Positions 7,695-16,951 are shown, counted from the stretch's first letter. The stretch: 64,000 nucleotides of DNA from Chloracidobacterium validum (GCF_018304825.1 NZ_CP072649.1:62001-126000), one strand, 5' to 3'. Numbers and translations are program-made. Notes: generated from the letters alone by a model not told the origin.

Positions 7695-8912
7695 ATGGAA
7701 GTCAAACTCATCGTGCGTGAAGTCGGCGCTCCGCCGGCCGCCAAGCCTCTACTCGAAGACGTTTGGCGCACCAGTGTCATTAGTCTGGGCAGTAGTCCGC
7801 ACGCCACCCTGCGGTTGACTGGGTTGGGTATCGCCGCCGAACACGTCGTTCTGTTTGAGGAAAACGGCCACATCGCCTTCGCCAACCATGGGGATGGCAC
7901 ACGCCTGAATGGGCTGCCGGTGCGCAACGGAGACCGGCGCGCCATTACGTTTGGGGATCGGATTCACATCGGCAACTATGTGGTGACGGTGCTTGATGGC
8001 AACTCACTGGCGGTTCGCTTGGACGACCCCCGCGCCACCGGTTTGTTGCAGGCCGCGACGCGCGAGTTATTCACCAGTGGCTTGAAGTTTGACCTGGACA
8101 GCATCTTACCGGCGGCCTTTCGTTCTCCCGGCGGGCGGAAGTCGCTGGAAATTCCCGAAAACGCCAGCTTCGCTCAAATCCTTGACGCGCTGGTGACGAC
8201 GGAAGACAGCTTTCGTTTCGTCATCGAGGGCGGGTATCAGCCCAATGTGTCGTTGGCGTTGCCATCTGGCGATGCGGAAGCATCGTTGGGGTGGGAAGCG
8301 TCAGGGCTACGCATCACGATGAGCCAGTCAGAGATCGCCACCTACTGCGCGCTCGTCCGCAAGACCGGGGAGCAAGTCACGCTCCATCCGGTGACGGCCG
8401 AACACCGCCTGACCGTCAATGACGAGCTGGTGACCGAACCCCGCGCGCTGGTAGATGGCGACCGCATCCGATTCGCATCACCGTTGAATCGTCCGCTGGA
8501 TCGGCCCCTGCCAACGCTCATTTTCCGCACGCCGGCGACGCTCTCCCTGCTGGCCGAAGCAGTCGCGGCAACACCGCCCCCAGCCGTTGGGGTGACCTCC
8601 GCCAGTGCGGACGAAGCCGCCTCAGTGTCGGCGTCAGACCCCGAAACCAAGCTGCCTGTGGACCTGAACGGGGAGCCGCCGCTGCGGCAGGTGGTCGAGA
8701 TGCCGGCGCTGACGGAAGCCGATATGCGCTCGGCAACGCCCGAAGCCGCGTCTTCGGGAACCAGGTCTTCGGACGCTGCCCCGGCCGCCGCTCCTGCCAA
8801 GACTGGAAAGATTTACTACTTGGGCTATTTTACCGGCGTCGAGCTACTGGTCATGGTCGTTGGCACGCTGCTTGGCGCACTCGTCGTGTATGTCATCCTC
8901 GAAACACTATGA
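7695..8912 (+). CDS. tail-anchored protein with two FHA-like domains
   Basis: 405 aa. Residues 1 to about 105 form an FHA-like fold (ISLGSSPHATLRLTG, DGTRLNGLPVRNGDRRAITF, GDRIHIGNYVV). A second, more divergent copy lies at about 205-285 (LTVNDELVTEPRALVDGDRI). Then comes a Ala/Pro/Ser-rich spacer and a single C-terminal membrane helix (ELLVMVVGTLLGALVVYVIL) with only three residues after it. The usual SctD inner-ring protein has an FHA domain, one helix and a large periplasmic part; here the periplasmic part is missing, so this is a tail-anchored cytoplasmic protein. It is 39 bp upstream of sctV and likely co-transcribed, which argues for a type III role. RBS GGAGGAGTCC gives the start. Confidence 0.7.
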   Translation: MEVKLIVREVGAPPAAKPLLEDVWRTSVISLGSSPHATLRLTGLGIAAEHVVLFEENGHIAFANHGDGTRLNGLPVRNGDRRAITFGDRIHIGNYVVTVLDGNSLAVRLDDPRATGLLQAATRELFTSGLKFDLDSILPAAFRSPGGRKSLEIPENASFAQILDALVTTEDSFRFVIEGGYQPNVSLALPSGDAEASLGWEASGLRITMSQSEIATYCALVRKTGEQVTLHPVTAEHRLTVNDELVTEPRALVDGDRIRFASPLNRPLDRPLPTLIFRTPATLSLLAEAVAATPPPAVGVTSASADEAASVSASDPETKLPVDLNGEPPLRQVVEMPALTEADMRSATPEAASSGTRSSDAAPAAAPAKTGKIYYLGYFTGVELLVMVVGTLLGALVVYVILETL

Positions 8913-8951
8913 ACGCCTCACAGGCGGTGACTGGCTGATTTGGAGAAATCC

Positions 8952-11102
8952 ATGAATTCGCTGACCGACCGTGTAAAAAGCTTCAGCGGGATTGACTTTG
9001 CTACCGCGCTCTCGAAAAACAGCGACATGCTCATTGCCGCTGGGATGATCGTTCTCATCGGGACGATAATTGTCCCGGTGCCGACCTTCATCATCTCGGT
9101 GCTCATCGTCGTCAACATCACCATCTCGCTCGCGGTCATGATGGTGTCGCTTTACATTTCGAGTCCGCTTCAGCTTTCGACCTATCCAACGATCCTGCTG
9201 CTGACGACGCTGTTTCGGCTGGCGCTCAGCATTTCCTGCACGCGCAGCATTCTGACGAAAGGCGACGCCGGGGATGTCATCAGGGCGCTGGGCGAGATTA
9301 CCGCCCAAGGCAACCTGGTGGTCGGCTTTGTCATGTTTGTCATCCTGCTGGTCGTTCAGTTTTTGGTGGTAGCGAAAGGCGCGGAGCGCGTGGCGGAAGT
9401 CGCCGCCCGGTTTACGCTCGACGCCTTGCCCGGCAAACAAATGGCCATTGACGCCGATATGCGGTCGGGGCTGATCACCATGGAGGTCGCCAAGAAGCTG
9501 CGCTCCGACCTGGCCAAGGAGTCCCGCCTGTACGGCGCGATGGACGGCGCGATGAAGTTCGTCAAGGGCGACTCGATTGCCACCATCATTATTGCCGTGG
9601 TCAATATCGTGGCGGGGATGGCGATTGGCGTGCTGTACCGTGGCCTCGACCCGGCCGCCGCCGCCAAGAAGTACCTGATCCTGACCATCGGAGACGGGCT
9701 TGGGGCGATTTTTGCCTCAATTTTCATTGCTATCTCGGCCGGGTTGGTCGTGACGCGCGTAGCCGGTGACGATACGGACGAAAGCAGCAATGTCGGGGCT
9801 GACATGAGCGCCCAACTCCTTGCCAATCCCAAGCCGCTGCTGGTCGTATCCGGGCTGCTGGGTTCGATGGCGGTGGTGGCGGTCCTGGCCGGGAGCACCG
9901 TTGCCATCCCGGTGCTGATTGTCGCGGCCGTCGCCGCGCCGGTGGCCCTGAGCCTGCGGAAGCGTCAGCAGGCACTGGCCGCCAAAGCAGCCGAACGGCA
10001 GGCAGCCACGCCCGACCCGGCGGCCGAAAGTGATGACATTCAGCCTTCCTACACCGTGCCGATGGCCATCGTGACCAGCGCCGAGCTGGCTCCCTACATT
10101 GACCCGGAATTCCCCAGCGGCGCGAAGTTCCGCGAAGGGCTGACGGCGCTCCGCAACACGATGTACTACGACACCGGGGTGCTCATGCCGCAGATTTACG
10201 TCACCGGCAACGCACCGCTGGAGCCGTTTCACTACGTCTTTGCCGTCAAGGAAATTCCGGTCGCGCAGGGCGTCGTCAAGCCATTTCACTTCTACGTCAA
10301 CGACTCCGTGGAAAACATCAAGGTGTTCGGCATCGAGGGCGAGGAAGTGCGCAATCCGGCGGATTTACGCCCTGGCGCGTGGGTGCCGGATGACTATCGG
10401 CTGCTGGCAACGGTGGCGGGTCTCAAGGTTTGGGAGCCAAGCGACTTTTTGCTGCTGCACATCTCCAACATCCTGCGTCGCCATGCGCACGAATACGTCG
10501 GCATCCAGGAAGCGCAGGCGCTCCTGGATTTCGTTGGGCGCGGCGCGCCCAAGCTGGTCGAGGAAGTCGTCCCCAAAATCGTTTCACTTCATCTCTTTAC
10601 CGACGTGCTCCAGCGGCTCGTGCAGGAAGGGGTCTCGATTCGAGATGTGAAGTCCATTCTGGATGCCCTGGCCGAGTGGGGACGCATCGAGAAAGACCCG
10701 GCGCAGTTGACGGAATACGTCCGCGCCTCGCTCAAGCGGATCATTTCCTTCAAGGCGTCCGGTGGGCGCTCGACGCTTTTTGTCTATTTGCTCGACCCCG
10801 AGATTGAAGACATCGTCCGGGGTTCGATTCGGCGAACATCAACCGCCGCTTTCCTGGCGTTAGACCCAACCATCAGCAACGATATTCTGGCCTCCCTGCG
10901 GGAAGAAATCGGGCTGCTGCCGCCAACAGCTCAAAAGCCGGTCATCGTCACGGATATGGACATTCGGCGCTTTGTCCGCAAGCTGGTGGAAGTCGAGTTT
11001 CCAAACGTCTCGGTACTTTCCTACCAAGAGCTATCACCTGACTTAACGGTTCAGCCAATCGCACGGATCGCCTTGCCCCACGGCGGACGCCTGGCGGCAT
11101 AG
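8952..11102 (+). CDS. sctV: type III secretion export gate SctV
   Basis: 716 aa, the usual length of the FlhA/SctV family. Residues about 20-330 hold eight membrane helices and the conserved FHIPEP-region signature (LLTTLFRLALSISCTRSIL, ALPGKQMAIDADMRSG). Residues about 360-716 form the cytoplasmic ring domain (PSYTVPMAIVTSAELAPYID onward, with HEYVGIQEAQALLDFVG). SctV forms the nonameric gate that receives substrate-chaperone complexes. A TTG at 8940 is in frame, but the ATG at 8952 follows GGAG at a proper distance. There are no flagellar genes around, and the neighbours (SctL, SctI-like, needle-like proteins) indicate a non-flagellar system. The loop around residue 340-360 is Ala/Arg-rich. 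Confidence 0.93.
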   Translation: MNSLTDRVKSFSGIDFATALSKNSDMLIAAGMIVLIGTIIVPVPTFIISVLIVVNITISLAVMMVSLYISSPLQLSTYPTILLLTTLFRLALSISCTRSILTKGDAGDVIRALGEITAQGNLVVGFVMFVILLVVQFLVVAKGAERVAEVAARFTLDALPGKQMAIDADMRSGLITMEVAKKLRSDLAKESRLYGAMDGAMKFVKGDSIATIIIAVVNIVAGMAIGVLYRGLDPAAAAKKYLILTIGDGLGAIFASIFIAISAGLVVTRVAGDDTDESSNVGADMSAQLLANPKPLLVVSGLLGSMAVVAVLAGSTVAIPVLIVAAVAAPVALSLRKRQQALAAKAAERQAATPDPAAESDDIQPSYTVPMAIVTSAELAPYIDPEFPSGAKFREGLTALRNTMYYDTGVLMPQIYVTGNAPLEPFHYVFAVKEIPVAQGVVKPFHFYVNDSVENIKVFGIEGEEVRNPADLRPGAWVPDDYRLLATVAGLKVWEPSDFLLLHISNILRRHAHEYVGIQEAQALLDFVGRGAPKLVEEVVPKIVSLHLFTDVLQRLVQEGVSIRDVKSILDALAEWGRIEKDPAQLTEYVRASLKRIISFKASGGRSTLFVYLLDPEIEDIVRGSIRRTSTAAFLALDPTISNDILASLREEIGLLPPTAQKPVIVTDMDIRRFVRKLVEVEFPNVSVLSYQELSPDLTVQPIARIALPHGGRLAA

Positions 11103-11447
11103 GCTCACACCCTAGCGCGCGTGTGACAGCGTCCCGGCGGCAGGGTTTCAACCGGCGGGCGGGACGTTGCTTTGTGTGGTGGGGTTCTCGACCGTGGTGG
11201 GCGCTCGGCCCGCCGTGGTCATCCACGCCAGGCGGGCGGGGCTTTTACCCAGTCACACCAACCGCCAGGCCAGCCCTTGCGCCCGGCGGATTTTGTTTCC
11301 GTCTTCACATTATTTAGCTGGAGTTTTTTAGTGAGTTTATGTACAAACCCCACCAAGCCCACGTTGCTTTAGTCCATCAAGGTGTTTTTCAGCCCTACCT
11401 TCACGTCCACGATTGACAACCCAACAAACACAAAAGGAGATTTTCCA
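11103..11447. other. intergenic region with repeat copy 1
   Basis: 345 bp between sctV and the secreted-protein gene. It contains the first copy of a 103-bp direct repeat (11131-11233). After it the sequence becomes AT-rich (11290-11430), a likely promoter zone, followed by the ribosome site AAAAGGAGA at 11432-11440. No gene seen. Confidence 0.5.
11131..11233 (+). repeat. 103-bp direct repeat, copy 1
   Basis: Matches 12775-12877 in the same orientation with a handful of differences. It starts GTCCCGGCGGCAGGGTTTCA and ends CATCCACGCCAGGC. The second copy overlaps the 3' end of the flippase-like gene, so this copy looks like a stray piece of that coding end left by a duplication. It also holds GTCCCG/CGGGAC arms able to form a hairpin. 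Confidence 0.85.
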
Positions 11448-12743
11448 ATGCGATTCAAGCACTTGATGCACCATGTGGCCAGCGCCGTTCTATTGGCAGC
11501 GGCGTTGGTTGTTTCCTCCCCGCCTGTTTCGGGTCAGAAAACCGACCTCAGCCCCACCGTCGCGACGACACCGGGTCGCAACAACGGCAGTCGCGCAACC
11601 GACCTCCCCCCCACCACACTGTCCACCCTCCTCTGGGACAACGGGCCCTTCAACAATCTGGATGGATTGGCTTCAGAGGAAACCACAAGTATCTCAAACG
11701 CCCGCACCGCCGATGACTTCGTGATCACATCCGGCGCAACGATTGACACGATTACCTTTGATATTTACGTGGACCCCGCTGCAAGCTACACCGGCGCGGT
11801 GGATATCTACGCTGACAGTGGCGGGAGCGGTCCGGTCAACGCCCTGCCGCTGGCCACCTACACCTCGACCAGTTTCACCGTCGTGGGCAGCGGCTTTGGA
11901 CTCGACATTCGGCGCTACACGGTGACGCTGTCGCCGACGCTCACGTTGTCGCCCGGCCGCTACTGGGTCAGCGGCCACGTCATCGGCACGGGCAGTGGGC
12001 GGGGATTTTTCTGCACCTCCAATGGAGCATCGCCGAGTACAGAAGAGCCCGGCTACTTCCGCAGCACATTTTTTAGCGTCCCGAACTGGGCGCTGGCTAG
12101 TTCCTTTATTGGCGCTCCGCCGCACTTTGCCTTCACCGTGAGCGGGACGACATCCAGCACCAAGGTCAATGTCAACGCCAACGTCAACTTGGTGACGACC
12201 CTGACCGGGACGCTGGGCTCCGCTTGCACCCCAAACTACCTGAATCAGTTCAACATCAACGCCAACTTGGTCAACACCGGCACGATTGTCCTGGGCAATC
12301 CCGAGTTCCAGGTCGTCGAGCTACAGCACGCCAACGGCACACCGCCACCCAATCCCTACCGGCTCAAAACGGCGGATGATTATGTAGCCTGCAACACGGG
12401 TGGCGTCGTGGGTTCAATCCAGCAGGTGTCGCCGGCTCCGTTCAACCTCAACCCGGGGAGCGCCGTCCCTGTGGCGTTTCAGATTGACCTGCCCGGCCCG
12501 ACGCAGCCGCGACGGTTTCGGTTCTTCGTCAATGTCTTTGCCGTCCTCGGTCCGGTTTCCGACAGCACGCCCCGCCCGGAGAAAGGTCTCAAGAAGCACA
12601 AGCTCGGACAGCTTGCGATTGAGGTGACCGGGTATGACCAAGCCGGTGAGCCGGTGTTGGCGACGCGGTTTGTGCCGGAGCGGCATCTGCGGGGTACGCA
12701 GATTGGGATTCAGGGGGTGAAAGCCACGCTCGTACGGCGGTAG
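11448..12743 (+). CDS. secreted protein with choice-of-anchor-like C-terminal module
   Basis: 431 aa with a signal peptide (HHVASAVLLAAALVVSSPPV, then SGQ). The mature protein is rich in Thr/Ser/Gly/Asn and beta-strand-like (ADDFVITSGATIDTITFDIY, LSPGRYWVSGHVIGTGSGRG). Its last about 170 residues resemble the C-terminal half of the secreted protein at 1654-3027 (CNTGGVVGS, FRFFVNVFAVLG), so both carry one shared surface module. No enzyme motif seen. Start chosen at 11448, eight bases after AAAAGGAGA; the in-frame upstream ATG at 11382 lacks a signal profile. The gene is bracketed by two copies of a 103-bp direct repeat, which suggests that the whole segment was inserted or duplicated. Confidence 0.72.
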   Translation: MRFKHLMHHVASAVLLAAALVVSSPPVSGQKTDLSPTVATTPGRNNGSRATDLPPTTLSTLLWDNGPFNNLDGLASEETTSISNARTADDFVITSGATIDTITFDIYVDPAASYTGAVDIYADSGGSGPVNALPLATYTSTSFTVVGSGFGLDIRRYTVTLSPTLTLSPGRYWVSGHVIGTGSGRGFFCTSNGASPSTEEPGYFRSTFFSVPNWALASSFIGAPPHFAFTVSGTTSSTKVNVNANVNLVTTLTGTLGSACTPNYLNQFNINANLVNTGTIVLGNPEFQVVELQHANGTPPPNPYRLKTADDYVACNTGGVVGSIQQVSPAPFNLNPGSAVPVAFQIDLPGPTQPRRFRFFVNVFAVLGPVSDSTPRPEKGLKKHKLGQLAIEVTGYDQAGEPVLATRFVPERHLRGTQIGIQGVKATLVRR

Positions 12744-12771
12744 GCTAGTAGCCTTGTGGGCTCACAGAGAC

Positions 12772-12812
12772 AACGTCCCGGCGGCAGGGTTTCACCTTGC
12801 GGGCGGGACGTT
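12772..12812. terminator. hairpin at convergent gene ends
   Basis: AACGTCCCG (12772-12780) pairs perfectly with CGGGACGTT (12804-12812) across a loop that itself can pair. It lies at the meeting point of the plus-strand secreted-protein gene and the minus-strand flippase-like gene, overlapping the latter's last codons, and could end both transcripts. No long T run. Confidence 0.5.
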
Positions 12813-12877
12813 GCTTTGTGTGGTGGGGTTCTCAACTGTGGCGGGCGCTTGGCCCGCCGTGGTCATCCACGCCAGGC
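12775..12877 (+). repeat. 103-bp direct repeat, copy 2
   Basis: Second copy of the repeat at 11131-11233. From 12792 on it is also the 3' coding end of the minus-strand flippase-like gene, so this is likely the original copy. Confidence 0.85.
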
Positions 12878-13763
12878 CAACCAGCGCCGGGGCGAGCGTG
12901 TTGATGGCAAACAGCAAGAGCGAAGCGTTGACCGCCGTCGGGACGCCAACCCCATGCGCGTGCAGAATCACGGCGGCCGTTCCTTCACGAACACCGATGC
13001 CGGCTGGTGTTATCGGGATGAGGTTTGACAGCAAAATCCACGGAAAGGCGAAGGCAATCACGGCAAAGCCGACCGGCTCAAACGCCCGCGCCAACACATA
13101 CAGTGACACCACGTCTAACCCGGTGAGCAGGACGGCGGCTATCAGGTTAGCGGCAATGTCGCGGTGACGCAGACGCTTGAGCGCGGCCGCCGCCGGATAG
13201 AGCCGTTCCCGCAGCCACGCCGGAAGGTAACGCGCGGCCAACAGGGCCGGTAGTCCGACCGGCAAGGTGAACACCAGCAGTAACGCGCTGCACCCGGCTG
13301 CGGCCAACGGCCACCTCCAGTCCGGTGGGGCAACGGCCAGTGTCCCAAAACAGGCGGCGGCACCCAGGGCGGCAACGTCGGTTGCGCGGTCAATGAGAAA
13401 CAGTCCGGCAGCCGCCGTCCGCATTCCGGGTGGGAGAAAAGCCGCGCGCCCAAGTTCGCCGACCCGGCCGGGCGTGACCAAACCGAGCGCCATGCCACAC
13501 AGCAGCGAACGACTGGCGGTCAGCCGTGAAGTCTCCGCACGAACGCGCATCAGAAGCCACCGCCACTTGGCAGCGCGAATAACCAGCATCGCCCCACCCA
13601 GGCCCAGCGCCGCGCCAATCCAACGCCAATCAGCGTCACGAAAAGCCAGGCCCACGGCGGCAAGGTGGCCGGTTCGCGCCGCCAGCGCCAGCAGCCCCGC
13701 CAACGCCAGCCACTTGGCGACCGTCCAGGCGGTCTGGCGCGCCGACCGCGTCCCAGGTTTCAC
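12792..13763 (-). CDS. flippase-like membrane protein (LPG synthase TM region / YbhN family)
   Basis: 323 aa with about seven to nine hydrophobic helices and the pattern of the lysylphosphatidylglycerol-synthase transmembrane family (UPF0104): LVIRAAKWRWLLMRV, LCGMALGLVTPGRVGELGR, and FPWILLSNLIPITPAGIGVREG. Family members are proposed to flip lipids or lipid-linked sugars across the inner membrane; the substrate here is unknown. Its ATG overlaps the stop of the upstream TPR gene by four bases (ATGA), so the two are translated together. Its 3' end lies inside the 103-bp repeat. Confidence 0.8.
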   Translation of the reverse strand: MKPGTRSARQTAWTVAKWLALAGLLALAARTGHLAAVGLAFRDADWRWIGAALGLGGAMLVIRAAKWRWLLMRVRAETSRLTASRSLLCGMALGLVTPGRVGELGRAAFLPPGMRTAAAGLFLIDRATDVAALGAAACFGTLAVAPPDWRWPLAAAGCSALLLVFTLPVGLPALLAARYLPAWLRERLYPAAAALKRLRHRDIAANLIAAVLLTGLDVVSLYVLARAFEPVGFAVIAFAFPWILLSNLIPITPAGIGVREGTAAVILHAHGVGVPTAVNASLLLFAINTLAPALVGLAWMTTAGQAPATVENPTTQSNVPPAR

Positions 13764-14290
13764 AACTGAAAGCCGTCGCCCAACTGCCGAACCTCCCGCT
13801 GCGGCGCGTCGTGCAACGTCCGCGGGGCCGGACGGCCGCCGCGCTCGATAAACGCCAGCAAGGCGCGCGCGCGTTGGATGTAGGGCGGGGGACTAGGGTC
13901 AGGCACGAGCGCGACGGCGCGCTGCAAATCAGCGCGGGCGCGCGGCACATCGCCAAGGTAAAGCAGGACTTCACCCCGATTCACCAGCGCCACGGCGTCA
14001 TCCGGCGTCGCCGTCAGGACGCGGTTCAGGTGGGGCAACGCCCCGGCGTAGTCCCGGACACGCAGCTTGAGCGCGCCCAGCGCGGACTGAAAGTACACCG
14101 TCGCCGGAACCAGCGCGGCCAGGCCTTCAAAGACGGTAATGGCTTCGGCATGCCGCCCCTGCTCGGCCAGGCTGTAGCCCAAATCGGTCACCAGGCGAAC
14201 CTCTTCGGGCGTCCAACCGGTGGCCGCCGCCAGCGACAAGCCACCTTGCAACCAGTCGTGATCCTGTTTGGTGAGCATGGACAATTCCAA
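13760..14290 (-). CDS. TPR protein, second SycD-like chaperone
   Basis: 176 aa with about three TPR repeats (VTDLGYSLAEQGRHAEAITV, LGALKLRVRDYAGALPHLNR, NRGEVLLYLGDVPRARADLQ). It has the same layout as the TPR protein at 6919-7377, including the NR.EV.L....RA.ADLQRA block, so the two are paralogues. That, and the nearby type III genes, suggests a type III class II chaperone; the overlap with a flippase-like gene does not obviously fit and leaves the role open. The ATG at 14290 could also be replaced by the ATG at 14278. Confidence 0.65.
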   Translation of the reverse strand: MELSMLTKQDHDWLQGGLSLAAATGWTPEEVRLVTDLGYSLAEQGRHAEAITVFEGLAALVPATVYFQSALGALKLRVRDYAGALPHLNRVLTATPDDAVALVNRGEVLLYLGDVPRARADLQRAVALVPDPSPPPYIQRARALLAFIERGGRPAPRTLHDAPQREVRQLGDGFQL

Positions 14291-14467
14291 ATGCGAGCAG
14301 ATGGCATCGGTTTCCCAACGCTACCGATGGAAGCGAGTGACTGCAAGCTGGAAAACCCTGTCGGAAAAAGCCATGACCCTTTACTTTTTGGACCGGCTCT
14401 GAGAAAAACGATGGCTTCCATCCTCGTTGCGCGCAAACGTCACATCACGGCAGCGGCTGGTTTCTCT

Positions 14468-15787
14468 ATGCTGAAAAAAATTCCATTACACTGGCAAATC
14501 CTGGCCGGCATGGCGCTTGGGCTGGCCATCGGCTTTGCCGCGGATAGATTTGGCGCGCAACAGTTCGTCAAGCACTGGGTCAAGCCCTTTGGAACGATCT
14601 TCATCAACTTGCTCAAGATGATCGCCGTGCCGCTGATCATCGCGTCGCTCATCAAGGGCATAGCGGACATGAAGGACATCAGCCGACTGTCCCGGATGGG
14701 CTGGCGCACGCTTGCGCTCTACTTGTTGACGACGGCAGCGGCGGTGGCCATCGGCCTCGTCATCGTCAACCTCGTCAAGCCCGGCGCCGGCGTTGCTCAG
14801 GCAACCCGCGAAAAGCTCCTGCGAACCTATGCCGGGGAAGCCGAGCAGCGCATCAGCAGCGCCCAATCCGAGCAGGAAAAGGGCCCGCTTCAGCCCCTGG
14901 TGGACATCGTCCCGGACAACGTCTTTGCCGCCACGACAGACAATCGCCGGATGTTGCAGGTCATCTTCTTTGCCCTCCTGGTTGGCGTCGGACTGATCCT
15001 CATTGCGGAAGACCAGGCCAAGCCCGTCAAGGCGGTCGTTGACGGGCTGAACGAAGTAATCCTCAAACTGGTGGACTTGATCATGCTGGCCGCGCCGGTT
15101 GGCGTCATGGCGCTGCTGGCCGCGCTGGTGACGGAATCACCAAGCGCCGACATCCTGACCAGTCTGGTCTGGTACGCCGCCTGTGTCGTAGCCGGCATTG
15201 CCCTTCTGGTGCTGGTGTTCTACCCCCTTTTGGTGCGGCTTCTGGCGGGCAAGTCCTATCGGTTTTTCTTCCGGGGCATCATGCCGGCCCAGTTGGTGGC
15301 CTTTTCGACCAGTTCGAGCGCGGCGACCCTGCCCGTCACCATGGAGCGGGTGGAAGAACACCTCGGCGTGTCGGAAGAAGTCGCCAGCTTCGTACTGCCG
15401 ATTGGGGCAACGATGAACATGGACGGAACGGCGCTTTACCAGGGCGTGGCCGCCGTCTTCATTGCGCAGGTGTTGGGCCTGAATCTCAGCCTGGGCGATC
15501 AGTTGGGCATTCTCCTGACGGCAACGCTGGCCTCGATTGGCGCGGCCGCCGTCCCCAGCGCCGGGCTGGTCGTGCTGGTCATCGTCCTCGGCGCGGCCGG
15601 CATTCCACAGGCAGGACTGGCGCTCATCTTTGCCATTGACCGCCCGCTGGACATGTGCCGAACAGTCGCCAACGTGACGAGTGACGCCTGCGTTGCCATG
15701 GTTGTCGCCAACACCATGGGGCTCCTGGGTGAGCCACACGAACGCCGACTGGACGACTTTTACCCGAAGCCACAGGAACCGGCCTAG
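14468..15787 (+). CDS. dicarboxylate/amino acid:cation symporter (GltP/DctA family)
   Basis: 439 aa inner-membrane carrier that couples uptake of C4-dicarboxylates or acidic amino acids to protons or sodium. The family start KKIPLHWQILAGMALGLAIG fixes the ATG at 14468. Conserved motifs are visible: the serine-rich hairpin AFSTSSSAATLPVT, the GATMNMDGTALYQGVAAVF helix, and the C-terminal DRPLDMCRTVANVTSDA segment with the substrate-binding Asp and Arg. No clear ribosome site was seen before 14468, and an in-frame ATG at 14410 remains possible. It is followed by a short gap and the FliG/SctK-like gene; no functional link is evident. Confidence 0.92.
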   Translation: MLKKIPLHWQILAGMALGLAIGFAADRFGAQQFVKHWVKPFGTIFINLLKMIAVPLIIASLIKGIADMKDISRLSRMGWRTLALYLLTTAAAVAIGLVIVNLVKPGAGVAQATREKLLRTYAGEAEQRISSAQSEQEKGPLQPLVDIVPDNVFAATTDNRRMLQVIFFALLVGVGLILIAEDQAKPVKAVVDGLNEVILKLVDLIMLAAPVGVMALLAALVTESPSADILTSLVWYAACVVAGIALLVLVFYPLLVRLLAGKSYRFFFRGIMPAQLVAFSTSSSAATLPVTMERVEEHLGVSEEVASFVLPIGATMNMDGTALYQGVAAVFIAQVLGLNLSLGDQLGILLTATLASIGAAAVPSAGLVVLVIVLGAAGIPQAGLALIFAIDRPLDMCRTVANVTSDACVAMVVANTMGLLGEPHERRLDDFYPKPQEPA

Positions 15788-15958
15788 CGCGTCACCGACC
15801 ACATCACAAGTGACGGGCACGGCTTTTCCCACGGCCAGTGCCTTTGAAAAAACCGGCACTTCGCTGCAAAAGCGGCTCCAGGTCTTGAAAAGCCTTGCGC
15901 GCCGGCCGCCGCCGCATAGCATGCCGGTTGTTTCACAAATCTGAGGACCTGGTTTCGC

Positions 15959-16951
15959 ATGGCTACGCAAACGGACTGGTTGCTCGCGCTTGCCCTCGCC
16001 TACGAACGCAATACCAGTCAAAACCCCATTCCACCGGCCGAACTGTTCGCACTCTTGCCCGAAGAAGCGCGGCAGGCATTGGAACAGCGGCAAGCGGGTA
16101 TTCTGGCGGGTGACGACGCGGCCGTGACCGCCTGGCTGGCCCCGACCCTGGATGACCTGCGCCGCCGCGTTCGGCAGAAGCCGCTCACGCTGGATGCGCG
16201 CATTCACCCATCCCACATTGCGGCCGTCCTGCGCGACGAGCCGCCCTACATTCAGCGGTTGCTCCTCGCCACCTTGCCGGCGCCAACCGGGGCATCCGTG
16301 GCGCGCGCGCTCCGGCAAGGGCAAGCCCGCCTCAACCCAGACGACCTAGCCCCGGTGGCACCGGTGCTCAACGCCGTCCGCCAGCGATTTTTGGAGCACT
16401 TCGTCAGCGCCGACCAAATCGCGCCATTGACCGCGTTTGACGAATTGACCGAAGCCGAGTTGCACCAGGTCGCCCAGGCGGTCGGGATTGCCGAGTTGGC
16501 GCTGGCCGGCTATGACTTGCCGACGACGGAAGCCGTCACGGCCCTGCTGCGGCGCTTTGCCGAAACCGAGGCCCGGGCGATTGCCGAGCAGATAGCGGCC
16601 CTGCGCGTACAGCCAAAGGCTCCGGCCGTGGCGCGCCGCGAGTTTGCCCGCCAGATCGTCCGCTCCGCCATGACGCATCACAAACGCGACCCAGAACTGA
16701 CCACGACCCTCGGCTGGCAGGTGGTGATGACGGCCGTGCCGGCCGCCTGCGAAGCCAACCGCCTTGCGTTCATGTTCCAAAAACTGACGCCCAAGTTGGT
16801 GCGGCGGCTCCAGGAATGGCTCGATGCGCCACCGGTAGCAGCACTGCCCGACTTGCAGCGACAACTGTTTCAGGGGATTTTGCGGATCGCGCAACACCAT
16901 CGTAACGGAACCATGCCCGACTTGTCGGCAAAAGCCGTGCCGTTGGCATAG
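15959..16951 (+). CDS. FliG/SctK-like type III accessory protein
   Basis: 330 aa, soluble and helical, no name recognised with certainty. The block HPSHIAAVLRDEPPYIQRLL near residue 82 resembles the flagellar FliG middle domain (HPQTIALVLS...). The gene is 27 bp upstream of the stator gene sctL; in flagella fliG precedes fliH, and in Yersinia-type systems yscK precedes yscL. I therefore infer that it belongs to the cytoplasmic sorting platform. The ribosome site GAGGACC is 16 bases before the ATG. If not type III related, it would be an uncharacterised helical protein. Confidence 0.5.
   Translation: MATQTDWLLALALAYERNTSQNPIPPAELFALLPEEARQALEQRQAGILAGDDAAVTAWLAPTLDDLRRRVRQKPLTLDARIHPSHIAAVLRDEPPYIQRLLLATLPAPTGASVARALRQGQARLNPDDLAPVAPVLNAVRQRFLEHFVSADQIAPLTAFDELTEAELHQVAQAVGIAELALAGYDLPTTEAVTALLRRFAETEARAIAEQIAALRVQPKAPAVARREFARQIVRSAMTHHKRDPELTTTLGWQVVMTAVPAACEANRLAFMFQKLTPKLVRRLQEWLDAPPVAALPDLQRQLFQGILRIAQHHRNGTMPDLSAKAVPLA

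Noticed and set aside
7695-8912. Naming the FHA protein sctD
   Set aside because: The periplasmic ring domains of SctD are missing; the protein ends at its membrane helix.
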